A stretch of 64,000 nt of DNA from Balamuthia mandrillaris (lineage: Eukaryota; Discosea; Longamoebia; Balamuthiidae), in the NCBI GenBank assembly GCA_031835245.1, contig JAVKOQ010000043.1, positions 178,501-242,500 of the forward strand, written 5' to 3'. Under the pieces are notes generated by a model, which made no database searches, was not told the DNA's origin, and saw nothing but the letters and a program-made list of their open reading frames with translations. Made by a program: the position numbers and the translations under genes. This document shows positions 28,504-41,162 of this stretch, in pieces (within the stretch, counting starts at the first letter, position 1; each line of letters begins with the position of its first letter).

Positions 28504-29777
28504 TGTTTGCAATTTTTTTTTTTGATCGTTGGAAGTTGGAGTTGGAAGAAAGAAAAATGTGTGTGCTGTGTTGAAGTTTGTTTTGTATGCAAAAAGCAGG
28601 AGGACAGCAGAAGCTACAAAACTTTGTAGAGGAGAGTAGCAGGGTCGGTTGTAAGTTTTTTTTTTGTCTCCTGTGCAGATGACGAGAGAGCGGAGTGGGG
28701 TGTTCTTGCCAAAGTTAAACAAAAATAAAAAAGAAGACGAACAGAAAAAAAACAATAGTTGGGCTTCTTTTCTTTTTGTATTCGTATGCCGTTCGTTCGT
28801 TCGTGTCTGTCAAACAAGCAAAACGGGGGGTTGACGGGGTGTAGATGCAACAGAGAGTTGCTACAACTGTGGAAGGAGTGCTTCAACTCACCAAAAAAAA
28901 AAAAAAAAAAACGAACACAAAAAAAAATTGCTCCTAATGGCAAAAAAACAAAAAATATAAAGAGAGAGAGGGAAGAGGTGTCCTTGCAAAAGTGGGAAAA
29001 CTCTCCGCGTTTGACAGGTTGTAGGCAGAGGGGAATTTTTTGTTTTTTTTTTGGTGGTTAGCTCTGGTTGATATGTTGACAGCTCGGACGTAACCGCTAC
29101 GCCTTCGCCAAGCGATGGGGAGGGGTGAGTTTGTGTGTGTGCCGCTTAATTTTTTTTTTTTTTTTGGGGGGGGTTGGCTTTGCTGGTCGTTGTAAACGGC
29201 AACAGGCAACGTGCAGAAAAAAAAAATGACAAACCTCACGCTCTTTTTTTTCGTGGGGAGGAGCACAACACAGCTCTTGCATCAAGGGAAAAATTGTACA
29301 ACATTCCTACTTTATTCCGGTTGGAGGGTTCAGGCGTATCTGCTCCCTTCCTGTCCCCTTCGGTTTAATTTTTTAACTTCGCTGTTCTTTGAGCATCGGC
29401 TGACTTCTCCTTTACTTCGATGAAAAATTACATTCCATTTAAGGATATTAATCCCCAAGACAACCAGTCACCAAGCAGTTTTTTTTCAACTGAAACGCTT
29501 AAGTTTGACATCTGTGATTTTATCAAAAATGGTTAGGAATCGATTTTTGCGACCTGAAGCCTCTCCTTTCGGTGAAGTCAGCAGTGTATTTGGTATCACT
29601 GCAGAATTTTTCCTCTAAAAATCGGTGCGGCAGGACCTGGCACTAACCCAAATATGGGTTTTTTGGCTCTTTTGCCATTACATTGGCATTTGTTGTAGAC
29701 AAAGCCACGAAAAAAAAAACTCTAAAAAACGATAAAAAGGGGGAAAAGAAGAAAGGGAAGACACGACGCGATCGACG
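28504..29777. other. 1.27-kb gene-poor AT-rich region
   Basis: Numerous homopolymer A/T and G runs (for example at 28892-28925 and 29150-29175). I see no exon with credible coding character on either strand. It probably contains the long 5' leader and promoter of the 28503 gene. Confidence 0.6.
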
Positions 29778-30188
29778 ATGGAAGAAGAACAACAACGACA
29801 ACAAAGACAAGGAGCGGGGGTGTTTGTCGCTGAGGAAGACATAAGCTATTTTGTGTTTAGCTGCCTATGGCAGGAGATTTGTAAGAACCTGACTCAAGAG
29901 CCACGAAAGCTTCCAGTTGTTGTTGCAGTAGTGGTACCTCCGCCCTTTCATGCTTTTGTTTGGGGAACAACTGAGTCCGTGCACTACAAGACGGAGGAAC
30001 AGTTTCAGGCTTCACCGTTCCCATTAAACATGAGGAGAAAAAACTTCACGGATGGCGGCTATGCAGAGCTCACGCCCGAAGTAACGGTGTCCTACGATTT
30101 CAAGAGGCTCAGGACAAAAATCAGCCTTCGTTACCAAGTTTTCAATGCGCATGGCACACTGCAGTGGCCACATGAGTTTAATGAACAG
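29778..30188 (+). CDS. Unidentified exon, probable first exon of an interrupted or partial gene
   Basis: ATG 29778 opens 137 in-frame codons ending at a splice-donor-like CAG|gtatgc. The peptide has ordinary composition: a Gln/Glu-rich start, then FVFSCLWQEICKNL, WGTTESVHYKTEEQF and SYDFKRLRTKISLRYQVFNA. No family was recognised. No continuation is seen within the next 2.6 kb, which is occupied by a minus-strand transposase-like reading frame. A candidate next exon in matching phase lies at 32858..33058. The model is tentative. Confidence 0.4.
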
Positions 30189-30200
30189 GTATGCTTGCTT

Positions 30201-32461
30201 TTATTGCTCTCTTATATATCTCTGAAGGTCGGGAAAATGCTCAAGATTTCTCTCTGCCCATGACCTTTCACCTCTTTGTGTAGCACCTTGAACTTTTGCT
30301 ACAACGGGAGAGGCAGCGGCAGCGGCAGCTTCAGCACAAAGCGCTTGCCTTTCAAGGAGCTGCTGTGGAAGAGAACAATCACCGGAATTGATTCCCGCGA
30401 AGCCTTGTGTTGACTGCGTCATCATCCGCTTGAGATCGGCGTGCGTGGTTTCAATGCCAAAGTTGCTGAACTTTTCGACCGAGCCTTCTCGCTCCAGCCA
30501 GTAGCCAAGGTGGTCAACAAACACGTGAATGTATGTAGTAACATCCCTTCCATTCCATGCCTGAATAAAGGCTTGCAAAAACACCTTTGCCTCTTGCTTC
30601 CATTCCTCATCCGTGATGCTCAGCTTTTCCTGCATTGCTAAACAGGCTGTTTGATGGAAAGCTGCCCAAACCTGACGAACTCGTGGAAGTGTTGTTCGAA
30701 TTGGTGCTCTTCTAGGCATGCCTTCCTCAAGGTCTGCTAAAATGAACGTGTGATTTTCAAGGATGATTAAATGTTCACGTCTGTTGAGCCTGCTGTCTTT
30801 AATCCTCTTCTTGAAACCAACTCCAGAAGCTGCTGGAATAAGGTAAATCCCAATTCCAGCCATTCGTTCAACAAAAAGTTGTTGTAACCTTGGTCGTTCT
30901 GCTGCGAGCTCAATTGTCTTATTGATGAGTTTGCGAACTACGCCCATTAATAGGTGAAGAAGATCTGGAATAACTTGCATTGGATTTAAAAACAACACAG
31001 GTTCAAGCACCTTTTAGCAAACAAGACCACCAACAAAAGTCAGAAGAGCAAATAGAAACAAAAAACAACACAAACCTGTCCATGATGATCTGTCGCTTTT
31101 GATCTCCTTGTTGCCTCTTCCCAGTTGATAACTGCTTTCCAATCATTTTTGACATCCTCTAAGGTACGAAAGCGAGTTTCTTCTGCTGAGAGTTCACCTT
31201 GTGCTAACTGCCGCTTTGTGACATTGCACCAAAAACAGCGACAGGTAGAGTTGCTGCGATAGAATTGATACATGCCACTAAAAACAGCCAAGGCCTTCAA
31301 GTCAACCACAATGTATGGCCACAGGTGCACCAATTCACCAGAAGAAGAAGTAAGTAGCACACCCTTTTCTATCCAGTCGTTGAGCACTGCTCGTTGATCA
31401 CCAAGTTCTCTGATTAATGTTTCTCCATCTTCGTTTCCTAAATACAACAGCCAAGGATGACAGTTGTGTGACGATTTGAGCGCCTTCAATGTGGATTTCT
31501 TGCTTATGAACTCCATCGTCCCAACTTCCATTTGTAGACGAGTTTTTTTGGCTGCTGTAGATCCATCAAAGGCAAGCTTTAAAACAGGTCGATCTGCTGC
31601 TTGAAGTTTAGAAGATGAAAAGAGTTGCTGTACAAACTCTTTCGGCTGGTACATACTTCCTTTTCCACCTTTTGTTGCAACCAATTCCTTCTTGTTTAAC
31701 AACTCACATTGCTTCTTTCAAACTTGATGTAGGCTTGCTTGTTTTGATAGCTTGAAAATATGAACAACCAACTCCCAACAACGATCTGGTATATGCAACA
31801 CATTCTTCAACCAGACAAGGTCTGTCACACAAGGTTGATAAGTAGATGTAGAGAGGTTTGCTTGTAGCCATCCTTCAATCACTGGAGAAGAGTGAATAAT
31901 GGCAGCCACTCCTAATACTACATCAACTTGGAGTGCTCCTTCCACTGCTGCTTTTGCTACAGCTACTCGCACGTTTCCTTCAACATCCCAAGTCACCTTC
32001 GTTTCAATCGCCTCCATGATGTCTTGCTTAGCTTCTTCTATTTCTTCTTCGCGTTGCTTCTTCACTTCTTCCTTTGCCTGCTCTTGCTTTTCCTTCTCTT
32101 TTCCCTTTTCATCCTGGCGGGTGGCTATCTCCTTACAACGGGCACAGGAATCAGGTGAGCAGGTATGTTGAACTGTTGCTTCATGCTCTCTTCTTGACTC
32201 TTCTGATTTGTAACGTTTGCCACAAACAGAGTGACGGCACTCGAACCTCAGGTCGTTTGGGTTCTTCTTTCCAAGTCGATGGTTTTCCCATCGCTTGCAG
32301 GTTGTGCAATTAGTTGCATTACACGTATGCCCTCCTCCTCCCTTGCGCCTTTCATGTCGATTGAGGGTGGAGGTATCCTGTGCAACAAACCGTTGTGGTG
32401 AACAGTAGAGGTGCTCACAAACATAAGGCGGTTGGCGTTTGACTCTTTTTGCACGTGGCAT
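30201..32461 (-). mobile_element. C2H2 zinc-finger protein with transposase-like core
   Basis: Three reading blocks on the minus strand: 31718..32461, 31076..31702 and 30201..31010. The last two are joined by a normal 65-bp intron. The first block starts MPRAKRVKRQPPYVCEHLYC and contains several C2H2-like pairs (CEHLYC...HERR, CRHSVCGKRY...H). Later blocks carry LKLAFDGST, VVDLKALAVF, CRCFWCNV, IPDLLHLLMGVV and IETTHADLKRM. The D-D-E spacing recalls DNA-transposon-related proteins found scattered in animals and protists, but I cannot name the family. The first and second blocks are in different frames with no intron-sized gap, so the copy looks decayed there. I saw no terminal inverted repeats. 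Confidence 0.4.
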
Positions 32462-33423
32462 GTTTGTGTTGTTTTGTTTTTTGTTTTTTTTTTGTTTATC
32501 GCTGTAAATAAAAGTTAACTTAACCTTTATTTCTTGGAAAAATGAAGTTGGTGCCAGATCCTAAAAATAATGTACTAAAATTATTTCACCCAATTTTCCC
32601 TGTTTTTCACTATCAAATCGTCGACAAAAATACATTCTTGTCGACCAGGAACTGGCACTCTTGCAGTGAGAAGCAATTTTGACGATCATGACGGTGTAAT
32701 CGTAGTGGGAAAATTTGTATTCCTATCTGCAAAAAGGGCGAGTGCAGCCTGAATAAGGCATTACTGCAGGAAATTGGGCCGAAAGCTAGAGGAGAAAGCA
32801 GAAATTCTTGGGAATTCACGTTGAGTTCAACAGCTGTTCCTGCAAAGCGTGACGTAGATGTCAAAAGTCTATGTTCCGTTCAGCCCTTTCACCAAACAAT
32901 TCTCCTCAGAAGGGCTCGGAAGCGACACGAAAGACATATATTCCTTTGTACCCGAAATCTTCCTTTTTCCAAACGGAACTCTGGTGTGGACCAGATCAGA
33001 GAATAACGCGGAGGGCAACCAATCCATGTGTGTTCCCCTGATTGAGGATCCCCAATAATCTTTCGGACGCGTGTTGCTTACCAAAAACCCAGGGAAATTT
33101 TATCTATACAAAACAAAATTCCCAAAAAAACAAAAATGCACAGAAAAACAGAAACGGCTGGTTGACACGTAAGCAATTCTATTATGTTTCTAAGCATAAA
33201 AAATCAAAAACAAAAACAGGTGAGATATCTTTCGTCGACAGTTATTCTGCCACGTCAGATTGTCGACGCAGCACCCAGAAGTCGACGAAAAAACACAGAA
33301 AAAGAAAGGACCATCGGGCCATCGCAAAAGTGAGAGAAGAGTTCTTCTTGTTGGTTCACACGCTTGCACGTCGAGCGCTCTTTTTTTTTTGGTCAGTGGA
33401 CTCTCATTCGGTCAGGAGGACCA
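32462..33423. other. Intergenic region with candidate exon and TGTCGAC motifs
   Basis: A short open stretch 32858..33058 (+) ends in TAA and encodes peptide segments such as VPFSPFTKQFSSEG and EIFLFPNGTLVWT. It could be a terminal exon of the gene at 29778, preceded by acceptor gacgtag. GTCGAC palindromes occur at about 32619, 32639, 33234, 33262 and 33282. The last three are 140-190 bp before the LRR-patatin ATG. Confidence 0.4.
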
Positions 33424-36400
33424 ATGTCCAGTGGTGGCGGAGGCGGAGATCTTCCTCATGTGGAGCCATCGAGTGAAAGCATTTACTATCGAATCTGGCG
33501 CAGTATTAGCTATCCTGTGGTTCGTGCTTCCACCTCTCTAACAGCCACCACCACTACTGCCGCTTCCACAGCCACTTTGTCAGATGGCATATCGCCCTCC
33601 TCCTCCTCCTCTTCTTTCACTTCCACCATAGAAAGCCATGACAGAGAAGACGAGGAGGAGGCAGAAGTAGAAGCAGACGAATATTTTGGGCAGAGAGGCG
33701 AACAAAGCAGAGAGAGAGGAGAAGAACCTGTTGAGGCCTCGAGCAAAGAGAGAGGCGGCATTCGTCCCTCCTCTTCCTCCTTCTCTCGTGCCGCCGTGGA
33801 CCGCCTCCTCCACCAAAACAGGGAGAAGGAAGTGGAGACGTTGGAGAGGAACAGCATCCACCACAGCAAGGACGACGCCAGAATAGAGAACCACAACAAC
33901 AACGAGAAGGAGAAGGATAAGAAGAAGACAAAACAACAACAACAACAACAACAACAGAAACATCAACAGAAGAGGAAGAAGAAGCATAAGAAAGTTCGAA
34001 TAGCAGAAGACGAAGACGAAGACGAAGACGAAGAGAAAGAGAAAAAGGAAGAAAAGAAGAAACAGGAGGAAGAACTTGTTTTCGTTTCTGTTCCAGCCGC
34101 TCCTTCCACCGAGTCTGGTGCGGCTTCCTTCAACGACTCCTTTCGACAGCAGAGAGACCTGCCGATAGTGACTGTGCCCGCGAAGAAAGCGGCCAGCGAG
34201 GTGCAGGGCGCTCTTAAAGTGCACGTCAAGACACTTTCCTTCGACGATGTTGCTCTCCTGCTCAACACGCAGACGCTCTACGAAAGAACGTTTGTGGAGA
34301 CGATAGCACAGGTCATACATACGATGCGTAACGCTACTGTCTCTTCTTCTTCTTCTTCTGCATCAACATTATCTCCTACTGCTTCTGCTTCAACAGGACA
34401 AACTGCACCTATTCCTATCGCCACCCCATCTTCTCCAAACTCTTCAGATGGCACGTCGCTGCTTTCACCTCCCCATTTCATAGTTTCTCCTCCACTCTCC
34501 CCTATTATGTCGCGCGAGGCTCCACCTGCACCATCAACTTCTTCTTCTGTGTTTATTCTTCTTCCTTCCTCTCCACCTCCTCCCTCACCTTCACTTGCAT
34601 CTTCTACCTTCTTGCCACAACGAAGCAAAGTGCCGATGCCGCTGGTTACATCTCTCTCCATTGTGGCAGCACCACCCTACGACTTTAAACTTGCTGTGCT
34701 TCCTGCTGACCTCTTTCTGCTTCGCACGTTGGAATGCCTCATCGTGAAGCACCACGATCTCACTCTCCTCCCTTCTGACCTCTCTCAACTGCGTGCTTTG
34801 ACTCGCCTCGAAGCATCCTACAATGCCATCAAACAAGTTCCCGCTGGTTTAAAAGAGCTCGTTCTCTTGCAACGACTAGATCTCCATTCCAACCAACTTT
34901 ACTCTCTGCCGATGGAAGGCATGGAGGCGTTATCCTCCTCGCTGCGGGTTTTGCGTCTTAGCAAGAACCAACTGACGATGCTGCCAGAGGGACTGTTTGT
35001 GGGAGGGAAGAAGAACCCATTGGAGATCATACGCTGCGAAAAGAATCGGTTGACTGCAGTACCAGCAGGTATTGGCCAATTGCCTGCGTTGCTGGAGCTT
35101 AACCTCAGTCATAATGCTTTGATTCTTCCATTTAGCATTTCTTCTCCGGCTTCTACTTCTTCAATCCCAACTACCTCTTCGAATGCTTCCTCTGAAGTTT
35201 CCTCTCCTCCATCGCTTCCTCTTCCCTCGTTGAATACAACGGCTGCTGCAGTGGCATCACTTCCTACTCTTTCATCATATTCTTCTCTGACCAAAAAACA
35301 GAGTCTCTTTACTTCGCTCAACCTTATCAGCTTAACGAAACTAAACCTTAGCTATAATCGGATTACTGGTCTGCCATACATTGGACGATTGCGATGCCTG
35401 AAAGAGTTCAACGTGTCGCACAACCAACTCACCGCATTACCACCTGGCATGAGCAAATTAACAAGTCTCACGACGTTCGTCTTTCCCCCCCTCTCTGCTC
35501 TCTGCTCTCTGCTCTCTGCTCTCTGCTCTCTGCTCTCTGCTCTCTGCTCTCTGCTCTCTGCTCTCTCCTCCTCTCTCTGCTCTCTCCTCTCTGCTCTCTG
35601 CTCTCTGCTCTCTGCTCTCTGCTCTCTGCTCTCTGCTCTCTGCTGTCTGCTCTCTGCTCTCTGCTCTCTGCTCTCTGCTCTCTGCTCTCTGCTCTCTGCT
35701 GTCTGCTGTCCTCTTTTCGCTCTCTCTCCTCTCCTCTCTTCTCTCTGTTCTCACGCTGAACTTGTGTTCGCTCCAGCTTGAATGCTTCCTACAACAATAT
35801 AGAGATCTTTCCTTATGACTTATACCTGCTTTCTGCCGTTGTCCTAATCGACCTCTCCCACAATCGTATCGCTAAGATCGAAATAGTGGAAGATACTCCT
35901 AATTTTTCGGCCCGACAACAACATTCTGGACCGAGTCCGCTCCAAGACTGCGATACGAACATTCCAGAAATATCTTCTCTTCCCTCTGCAGAAGAGAAAG
36001 CCTCTGACCCCACGTCTTCTCTTTCATCTCGTTCCCCATTTTGGAAGTTTGTAAAACATCGTCGCTTTTCCAATCGTTTACAAACTTTGGATCTTTCCTT
36101 CAACGAGCTGACACGGATACCTTTGGAGTTTGCTTTCTTTCGCTCTTTGGAATACTTGGATTGCTCTTTCAATGCCATCTCTCACATAGCACCGGAAATC
36201 TTTTCCTCTCTTCCTCTTCCTTCACCATCTCTTACTTTACCACAACAAACAGAGAAAACTTACTGTAGCAGCAGCGAGGATGAAGGAGAAGAAGAATCAG
36301 AAGCTTTCAGCCCTTCTTCCTTCTCTACCCCTTCTTCTTTCGTCATCATTTTTCCTTCGTTACTAAAATGGAATTTGGCTCACAACCAACTTAGAATGAT

Positions 36401-39400
36401 TCCATCAGAGATACATGACAATGCTGTTCTTCCCAATATACGAGAGTTGAATCTTTCTGACAACACGTTGATCTCGGTGCCTTCCAGCCTTGCCAAGTTC
36501 ACCACTCTGGATACTCTTCACCTTCACTCAAGGTCTATGATTGTGGTACCTGGGGGGCTGCTTCCCCCTCGTTTACGACGCCTCTCTCTTGCTCATCTCT
36601 TCATCAATGGTACTCCTCTTTCTTTTGTTTGTTTTAAATTTCTGTTACCTAACAGCTCCCCAAACAACCAAAAAAAACAGATAAAACAAAGAAAGTTAGA
36701 ATGGTGCCACAAGAGAATAAGGTGTACAGTGCACGCTTTCAAATGCAGCTGCTTGTCTCTCTGGCCCGTTCTTCTCCGCACTATCTCATCATGTTTGCCT
36801 TATCTTATTTTTCTTCGCGATGTTTGTTGCTTCCCTTTCTTTTTTTTTCGTTTAATATATAACCTAACTTTTTTCTTAAACAGCCGAATACCGACAAGCC
36901 GCCGCACAAGAAGATGATGTAGTCATTCTACTGATGAATGCACTGAAATCAAAAGACACCAGAACGAGATTGGAAGCCTCTCTCGCTTTAGCAAACTTTC
37001 TTGAGAACGAGGCCTTTCAAAGGGAATTTGAAAGTATATTCAAAGAACCAACTAGGTGTGATGCGAGAGAAGGACTGCAAACTCTGCTATCTCTAATTCT
37101 TTGCGAAAAGGAAGAATTGCCTCCGAGGATTCAGGCTATTCGTTGTCTAGCAAATGCAGGGTTTCATGGTTTGTCTGTTCTTTTCTATTTCTTTTATTGT
37201 TTTGCTCATTCGTTCTTTGGATAATCCATTTATTCTTTTTTCACATTAGAACCCAACAGAAAGTTGATATCACAAGAATTAACATTGGAACCTTTCCAGC
37301 GGTTGGCCTTTGACCCTCGTCACGAACTCGCGGCAGAATCTCATCGCTTGCTAAATATTTTTGGAGCTCATGGTTCTCTTTGTAATATCCTTTCCTCTGA
37401 AAGCATGCACTAACCTTTAGTGTTTTATCAACAGACTTTTTGCATTTTGGAAACGCAAATGCTCCAAATACTTTTAACGATCCAACAGCCGAAGAAACGA
37501 CAAGAACACGAAAGAGAGGTGTTCGCATCCTCGCATTGGATGGAGGAGGCATTCGCGCGTTAATCACACTCGAGCTCATGAAAAAAATAGAGGAATTGAC
37601 TGGAAGGAGAATATTTGAGCTGTTCGACCTGATTTGTGGTACTTCCACCGGCGGCATTCTCTCTTGTTTAATTGGATTTAGACGGTTCTCAGCGGAGGAC
37701 TGTGAAGTATTGTACAAAACATTTGCAACGGCGGTCTTTGGCGGGACTCTCTCAGAGGAAGAGTTGAATCGAACTTTGGAGCTTCAGCTCTCAAAACTCA
37801 CAATGGAAGAAAACAATGGTGAGGAGGAGGAATTAGATGATGAAAGAGTTCATCAAGAAGTGAATGAGAGTTATTCGTATAAGAAACTTACAAAAACGGA
37901 CAGAATTACAACAGAGTCTGAAGGAGAAGCCCATGATGAAACGCTGTCTTCGATTGGAGGTGACTCAGAATTAAGCGATGAAGGAGAAGTAGAAGAATTG
38001 GAACAGAATGTAGAAGGCGGAGAAGGAGAAGAGAACGACGAACCAAAAGTAGAAGCATACGAGAAAGAAGTGCATGACAAGGAGATTGTAAATGTTGCGG
38101 TGCCTTCCTCTCCGGCAGCTACTTCCTTGTCTTCCTTCTCATCCTCTTTCTCCTTCTTTTATTCCACATCTACTGCAAATTCCACAACTACTACTAGCGC
38201 TTCTACTAATCCTCTTTCTCCCATACCCTCTCTTTCTTTCTCATCTGCTTCAACCTCTTCTTCTGGCTATTCCTTCTATCGATTGATCAACTGGCTGCAA
38301 TTCTTCAAGAGCGGAAGTTATTACAAAGGCATTGTATTCTTTCTTTTATTTTCATTTACCCGTTTATGATGTATATAATAACAAACGGTAAAAAAAAACA
38401 GCGGAGCCATTGACCTCATTGTTGGCAAGGATATGTACAGATGGAACTATGATAGATTTGACTCGTGAAACGTCCATTCGAGATATTATTCTTCACAGAC
38501 AAAAACAACAACAAAAACGGCTGCAACGAACAACCTCTTCCATCAGATCAACTTCAAAAATAAAAACATCGAAACACGAAAGAAGACGAAAAGGACTGAG
38601 TTGGGGACCTGAATCAAAGAAGAAGATTAGCAAGAGCAAAGACAATGAACTCGAACAACAGGAAAAGCGGCTTTCCTCTTCACCTCATCAAAACTACTAC
38701 AAACACTTGAAGGTATTTGTGGTATCGACAGAGATCAGCCATCAGCCAGCAAAACTGTTTCTTTGGAGGAACTATAATTATCCAGAAGGGCGTCGTTCTC
38801 GTTACGATGGCACCTGTCGTGGAAAGGTCTATGAGGCTCTACGTGCCTCCAGCGCTGCTCCCTCCTACTTTGATGAGTTTGTGCCTAGCGATGATCCTTC
38901 ACAACGTCATATTGATGGTACATTCCCCTTACTTCTTTTTTGTCTCCCTCCTTTCAATCTTCTAACAACGAACAACTTCGTTTAAACTTCAATAGGAGGA
39001 ATAATGTGCAACAATCCATCAGCGGTGGCCATCCACGAAGCCAAATGTTTATGGCCGGAGCGAAACATCGACTGCGTGGTGAGCTTGGGCACCGGTGCTG
39101 CTCCTCCAAAGAGCGGCGGACGCGGCATTCATTCCATTTTGGCAAGTGTGATACATGCGGCCACCACCTCTTCTATAGTGGATGCTGTTTTGGAGGATCT
39201 GTTGGACGAGAAGCATTACTTTCGGTTTCATCCGGTCGATGAGGCTTGTGGTTGCGCTTTGTACGTTCTTTCTTTCCATTGTTATCTCTTCTTTTCTCTT
39301 CGTTTTCTCTTTATTCCTCTTTTCTTTGGTTTCTAATTTTTGGGCTTGAAGAGATGAAATAGACGAAGAAAAGTGGGAGTTAATGCAGGAAGCTGCAAGA

Positions 39401-39463
39401 AAGTACATTCAAGAGAACATGCCACGACTCGAAGAGCTGTGCAAACTTCTCACTGATTCATAA
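33424..39463 (+). CDS. Leucine-rich repeat - helical - patatin-like phospholipase
   Basis: Eight exons: 33424..35474, 35777..36609, 36884..37168, 37250..37372, 37435..38316, 38402..38917, 38996..39260 and 39352..39463, 1688 residues. Residues 1-400 are Ser- and Glu/Lys/Gln-rich. LRRs follow (for example LTRLEASYNAIKQVPAGLKE, LTKLNLSYNRITGLP), interrupted by Ser-rich insertions. A short helical region (LEASLALANFL..., ARM-like) precedes a patatin domain with ALDGGGIRAL, the nucleophile GTSTGG and the catalytic Asp in HIDGGIMCNNPS. An acidic insertion of about 150 residues splits the patatin fold between Ser and Asp. A calcium-independent phospholipase A2 tethered by LRRs is inferred. The exon 5 donor is uncertain: gttatt at 38317 or a GC donor at 38329. 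Confidence 0.88.
35488..35705. repeat. (CTCTGCT)n heptamer array in LRR-patatin intron 1
   Basis: About thirty copies of a 7-bp unit with occasional variants. They fill most of the 302-bp intron and place a pyrimidine-rich strand on the sense side. Confidence 0.9.
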
Positions 39464-39489
39464 AGTTCTGAAAATGACCTGTGAAAGCA

Positions 39490-39746
39490 TCAATGCCGCC
39501 ATCCTTTCTCGTGCCCATCTTCCATTTGCTATTTTTGAATCAAAAACGAAAGCAGATTAATAGAGAAAAAGAAGCAAAAGAAGAGAAGAAAGAAGAACAA
39601 GAAAAGAAGAAAGGAACCGGTTCTAAGAAGCCTCTGAAAGTGTTGCCATCACCACTCCACCTGGCACCATAGCCTTCTTTTGTTCGAACTTCAAAAATGC
39701 CCAAATCATGCTTTATCAAAATAAACGATGAGCGAAAGCGAAACGC

Positions 39747-39781
<35 letters not shown>

Positions 39782-41162
39782 TACAGGTAAGAGATGAAGG
39801 TTTAGCCATGTAGCATTCTGAAAGATCTTTTTAATGATGGCTTCTGCGTTTGCGTTCTTCAATGGGTCAGGTCCCTTAAGTTCGTGTATTTTAGGTTGAC
39901 AATTGCACCAAAGAGAGAAACAACAACGGAGGAAAGGGAATACGAACAGTGGTGGTGCCCCACCATTGTTGAGAGTCGCGATGGCCATGTTTGCACAATG
40001 CTCTTGCTGCTACGCTCAACCGGGCTCCTCCTTTGTGGGGCTTATTGGCACTGGCTAACAAACGTCTCCGGCTATCATTTTGTTAAATATCATTTTAGGG
40101 AGATCCCTAAAGGAAAGAAGAAAAACGAGAAACGAACATTCATCACAAATGAATAAGAGGAGCATGTGAGTACCTTGGTGGGAAGGCATCAATGCTTTTG
40201 AAAGTTTGTCGAAGACCCAAACAAGTCAATAATCCACGCAAACCGGCTACCTTTTAAGTGTTAGGGAGGGTTAGAGCACCACCACATGATGAGGAGTGAG
40301 TTACAAAAAAAGAGTGACCAGAAGTACCTCTATCACTTTTTGCAACATGTTTTTCTTTACAGTGTCTATCGTTGGCGAATAGCAAGAGGGTCAGAACAGA
40401 TTCAAGAAGAGTAAAAGATGAAATATGAGATAAAGAACAACAGAGAGAGAAGGAGAACGCATAACGAAAACCAGAGAATGATGCGTGAAGCATAAAGAGA
40501 TAAACAAACCATCAGCAGAATCCCAAAGAGCAGAACAACGAAGAAGAAGCGGGGTGACGCTCTCTTCCAATCGTGCAACATCATCTATCGTCGCTAATAC
40601 TTGCTGTCCTTCCATCTTTTCAAAACAAAGCGGAAAGCTGCCTTTCGCTGCCCATTTGCTCCACACATTCGCTATCTTTTTTTTTTTGTTTTAGTTTTTG
40701 TTTTGCTTTGCTTAGAAGAAAGTCAAAAAAACGAAAAACAAACCGTACTTGTAGAAAGAAAGGCCGTTTTGGCATCGCATCCTCCTCTTCTTCTTCCTCT
40801 TCTTCTGTTGTAATGTTTTGTCCTGGAGGTTCTTTTTTGTCGACATATGGCGCTCTGACGACAACCCGGTTCAGCGTTGCGTAGTACAAAAGCAAGTGAG
40901 GCGAGGGTACTCCTTCTTCAGCCCCTTCTTCTTCGGTCATTGCTAACAACATCTCCCTTTCGTTGAACTCGTTTGCAATGCTTGCTTCTTCCACGGCTTC
41001 TTCTTCTTCTTCGCTTTCCTCTTCATCTTCTTCCCTCAAAAGCTGTGTACATAGGGAATAGTTCAGACAACTCTTTTCTGCTCCTTCTTGCTCGTCGGCA
41101 ACACCCTGACTCCGTTCCAACAGCAACCGCCGTAAAACTTGTTGCACTTCTTCTGTTCTCAT
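39490..41162 (-). CDS. Conserved protein of unknown function with GFLEP...DGH..GWRH C terminus
   Basis: Eight exons: 40749..41162, 40510..40675, 40328..40365, 40174..40250, 39948..40050, 39785..39874, 39618..39710 and 39490..39528, 339 residues with all phases closing. The N-terminal third is acidic and coiled. The C-terminal half is compositionally well ordered: HGHRDSQQWWGTTTGPDP, FQNATWLNLHLLP, RTKEGYGARWSGDG and, split across the last intron, FRGFLEP|QMEDGHEKGWRH. Dense Trp, His and Gly conservation-like motifs suggest an old eukaryotic family. I cannot name it, and no signal peptide or membrane segment is visible. The stop codons of this gene and the patatin are only 26 bp apart. Confidence 0.8.

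Noticed and set aside
29630-32660. Near-repeat CAGGAMCTGGCACT at both sides of the transposase-like frame
   Set aside because: Only 14 bp match with one difference and flanks do not align, so I do not treat it as a target duplication or terminal repeat.
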